Positions 62,135 to 64,000 of a stretch of 64,000 bases of DNA are shown piece after piece. Origin of the DNA: an uncultured Collinsella sp. (GTDB lineage Bacteria > Actinomycetota > Coriobacteriia > Coriobacteriales > Coriobacteriaceae). Within the stretch, counting starts at the first letter, position 1. The number at the start of each line of letters is the position of its first letter. A program made the translations under genes and the position numbers. The stretch spans positions 34,673 through 98,672 of the forward strand of contig CAAEOL010000041.1 of the NCBI GenBank assembly GCA_900757595.1, read 5' to 3'. The notes under the pieces are model-generated. The model ran no database searches. It saw nothing but the letters and a program-made list of their open reading frames with translations, and was not told the origin of the DNA.

Positions 62135-62965
62135 ATGAGCGACGAAGAGCTCAAAAAGGTTGCCAACGAGGTAAGGAAGGGCATCGTCACCGGCGTGCAC
62201 GCTGCCAAGTCCGGCCATCCGGGCGGTTCGCTCGGCGCTGCCGACATCATGACCTATCTGTACTTTGAGGAAATGAACGTCGACCCGGCCGACCCCCGCA
62301 AGGCCGACCGCGATCGCTTCGTGCTTTCCAAGGGTCATTGCGCGCCTGGTCTGTACGCCGTGCTCGCCGAGCGCGGATTCTTCCCCAAGGAGGACCTTGA
62401 GACGCTGCGCCACATCGGCAGCCACCTGCAGGGTCACCCCAACATGAACGACACCCCGGGCGTCGACATGTCCACCGGCTCGCTCGGCCAGGGCATTTCC
62501 GCCGCCGTGGGCATGGCCGTTGCCGCCAAGCACTGGGGCGATACTTATCGCACGTACGCCCTGCTGGGTGATGGCGAGAGCGAGGAGGGCCAGGTCTGGG
62601 AGGCCGCCATGTTTGCCGGCAACCAGCATCTCGATAACCTCTGCGTGATCGTCGACCACAACGGCCTTCAGATTGACGGTCCCGTCGAGGAGGTCAACGA
62701 CCCCATGCCGCTCGCCGACAAGTTCCGCGCGTTCAAGTTCCACGTGGTTGAGCTCGCCGACGGCAACGACTTCGACCAGATCCGCGCCGCCTTTGCCGAG
62801 GCTCGCGCCACCAAGGGGCAGCCGACCGCCATTATCGCCGAGACCACAAAGGGCAAGGGCGTGTCCTTTATGGAGAACCAGGTTGGTTGGCACGGCAAGG
62901 CCCCCAACGATGAACAGTTTGAGCAGGCCATGGCAGAGCTCACGGCCGCCGGAGAGGAGCTCTAG
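62135..62965 (+). CDS. Transketolase, N-terminal subunit
   Basis: 276 residues; the thiamine diphosphate-binding half of a transketolase split over two genes. HPGGSLGAADIMTYLYF (near residue 27), SKGHCAPGLYAVL, and the TPP motif GDGESEEGQVWEAA (about 147-160) followed by N. The start follows GAAAGGAAG. It pairs with the next gene, 1 bp away. The complex acts in the non-oxidative pentose phosphate pathway. Confidence 0.94.
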   Translation: MSDEELKKVANEVRKGIVTGVHAAKSGHPGGSLGAADIMTYLYFEEMNVDPADPRKADRDRFVLSKGHCAPGLYAVLAERGFFPKEDLETLRHIGSHLQGHPNMNDTPGVDMSTGSLGQGISAAVGMAVAAKHWGDTYRTYALLGDGESEEGQVWEAAMFAGNQHLDNLCVIVDHNGLQIDGPVEEVNDPMPLADKFRAFKFHVVELADGNDFDQIRAAFAEARATKGQPTAIIAETTKGKGVSFMENQVGWHGKAPNDEQFEQAMAELTAAGEEL

Positions 62966-62966
62966 G

Positions 62967-63908
62967 ATGGCAGACGTCAAGAAAATCGCCACGCGTGTAA
63001 GCTACGGCGAGGCCCTCGTCGAGCTCGCCAACGAGCACGATGACTTTGTGGTCCTCGACGCCGACCTGGCCGCCGCCACGCAGACCGGTAAGTTTAAGGC
63101 CGCTTGCCCCGACCGCTTCTTCGACGTGGGTATCGCCGAGAGCAACCTGATGGGCGTCGCCGCCGGTATCGCGACCACTGGTCGTGTTGCCTTCGCGAGT
63201 ACCTTTGCCATGTTCGCTGCCGGTCGCGCCTTTGAGCAGGTCCGCAACTCCATCGGCTACCCGCACCTCAACGTTAAGATCGGTGCCACGCACGCCGGCA
63301 TCTCGGTGGGCGAGGACGGCGCCACGCACCAGTGCTGCGAGGATATCGCCCTCATGCGCGTCATCCCCGGCATGACCGTAATTGTTCCCGCCGACGACGT
63401 GGAGGCCCGCGCCGTGACGCGCGCCGCCTACGAGTGCGACGGTCCGGTGTACATGCGCTTCGCCCGTTTGGCCTCGCCGGTTATCAACGACCCCGAGACC
63501 TACAAGTTCGAGTTGGGTAAGGGCATTGTCATGCGCGAGGGCGCCGATGTGACCATCATCGCCTGCGGCCTGATGGTCGGCGAGGCTCTCGAGGCCGCCG
63601 AGCAGCTCGCTGCCGAGGGCATCGACGCCGAGGTCATCAACATGCACACCATCAAGCCCATCGATGCCGATCTGATCGTCAAGAGCGCCACCAAGACCGG
63701 CCACGTCGTGACCGTCGAGGAGCACTCCGTGATCGGTGGCCTGGGCAGCGCCGTTGCCGACGTCCTGTGCGAGCAGTGCCCGACGCCGCTCAAGAAGATC
63801 GGCGTCAACGACACCTTCGGCGAGTCTGGCCCGGGTGCCGAGCTCCTGCACAAGTACGGCCTGGACGCCGCCAACATCGTGGCGACCACCAAGGAGTTCT
63901 TGGCCTAG
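62967..63908 (+). CDS. Transketolase, C-terminal subunit
   Basis: 313 residues; the pyrimidine-binding and C-terminal domains. DADLAAATQTGKF near residue 30, DVGIAESNLMGVAAGIA with the catalytic Glu, HAGISVGEDGATHQ near residue 110, and VEEHSVIGGLGSAVAD. ATG 62967 follows GAGGAG and lies 1 bp after the previous stop, so the subunits are made together. Confidence 0.94.
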   Translation: MADVKKIATRVSYGEALVELANEHDDFVVLDADLAAATQTGKFKAACPDRFFDVGIAESNLMGVAAGIATTGRVAFASTFAMFAAGRAFEQVRNSIGYPHLNVKIGATHAGISVGEDGATHQCCEDIALMRVIPGMTVIVPADDVEARAVTRAAYECDGPVYMRFARLASPVINDPETYKFELGKGIVMREGADVTIIACGLMVGEALEAAEQLAAEGIDAEVINMHTIKPIDADLIVKSATKTGHVVTVEEHSVIGGLGSAVADVLCEQCPTPLKKIGVNDTFGESGPGAELLHKYGLDAANIVATTKEFLA

Positions 63909-63954
63909 GGCAAGACGAGGCAAAGCATCGCTTCGACAACCGCAAACAAGCCAG

Positions 63955-63988
63955 AACAGGGGCGTCCTCAAAGAGGGCGCCCCTGTTT
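63955..63988 (+). terminator. Terminator of the transketolase operon
   Basis: AACAGGGGCG (63955-63964) pairs perfectly with CGCCCCTGTT (63978-63987), and the inner CCTC/GAGG extends it. It ends in GTTTAT. Confidence 0.8.
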
Positions 63989-64000
63989 ATGCTGAATTTA

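Overview
The window looks like a chromosomal segment of a Gram-positive, high-GC gut actinobacterium of class Coriobacteriia, most likely Collinsella or a close relative. I base this on the GC-rich coding with many GTG/TTG starts, the zinc-type S14, the split transketolase, the selenium-linked purine/hydantoin gene cluster, and many short palindromic intergenic hairpins containing GGGGAC or GGGAC. The assignment is inference; no database was searched.

Region 1 (1-11.7 kb) is a defence and accessory island. It holds a type I restriction-modification locus (hsdR, two opposed half-size hsdS genes around a tyrosine recombinase, and hsdM) laid out as an invertible specificity switch. It also holds a ribbon-helix-helix gene next to a decayed GIY-YIG/DUF4357 gene, a predicted Mrr-type nuclease with a membrane-protein partner, and a DUF4143 ATPase preceded by short repeats spaced exactly 33 bp apart.

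Region 2 (11.7-24.2 kb) is metabolic. A PAS/HTH regulator diverges from ygeX, ygeY, ygeW, a MobA-like nucleotidyltransferase and a dihydropyrimidinase-like hydrolase. These are followed by yqeC, yqeB, an xdhC-family gene and a uracil/xanthine-type permease. This is the accessory set of anaerobic, selenium-dependent purine/hydantoin breakdown; the molybdenum hydroxylase itself is not in the window. An adenine deaminase (43-44.8 kb) would feed the same pathway.

Region 3 (24.2-35.2 kb) is the distal part of the spc/alpha ribosomal operon from rplE to rplQ, with secY, adk, map, infA and truA. It begins abruptly at rplE, behind a long palindrome and its own promoter. Region 4 (35.2-48.6 kb) carries housekeeping genes: a glycosyltransferase-like orphan, argR, a class A PBP, a U32 peptidase, tyrS, ade, two HAD phosphatases, citrate synthase and an ACT protein.

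Region 5 (48.7-56.0 kb) is an accessory island bounded by 37-bp perfect direct repeats. It contains an N-terminally truncated integrase, an HTH/DUF2975 pair, an ABC system built from three related permease modules and two ATPases, and a small tyrosine-rich secreted protein. This is the best candidate for an undescribed system. Region 6 (56.1-64 kb) returns to core genes: rpmE, secA, prfB, a YitT-family gene and the two transketolase subunits. RF2 has Ser-Pro-Thr where Ser-Pro-Phe is expected, and TGA stops in the window are nearly confined to overlapping or abutting genes.
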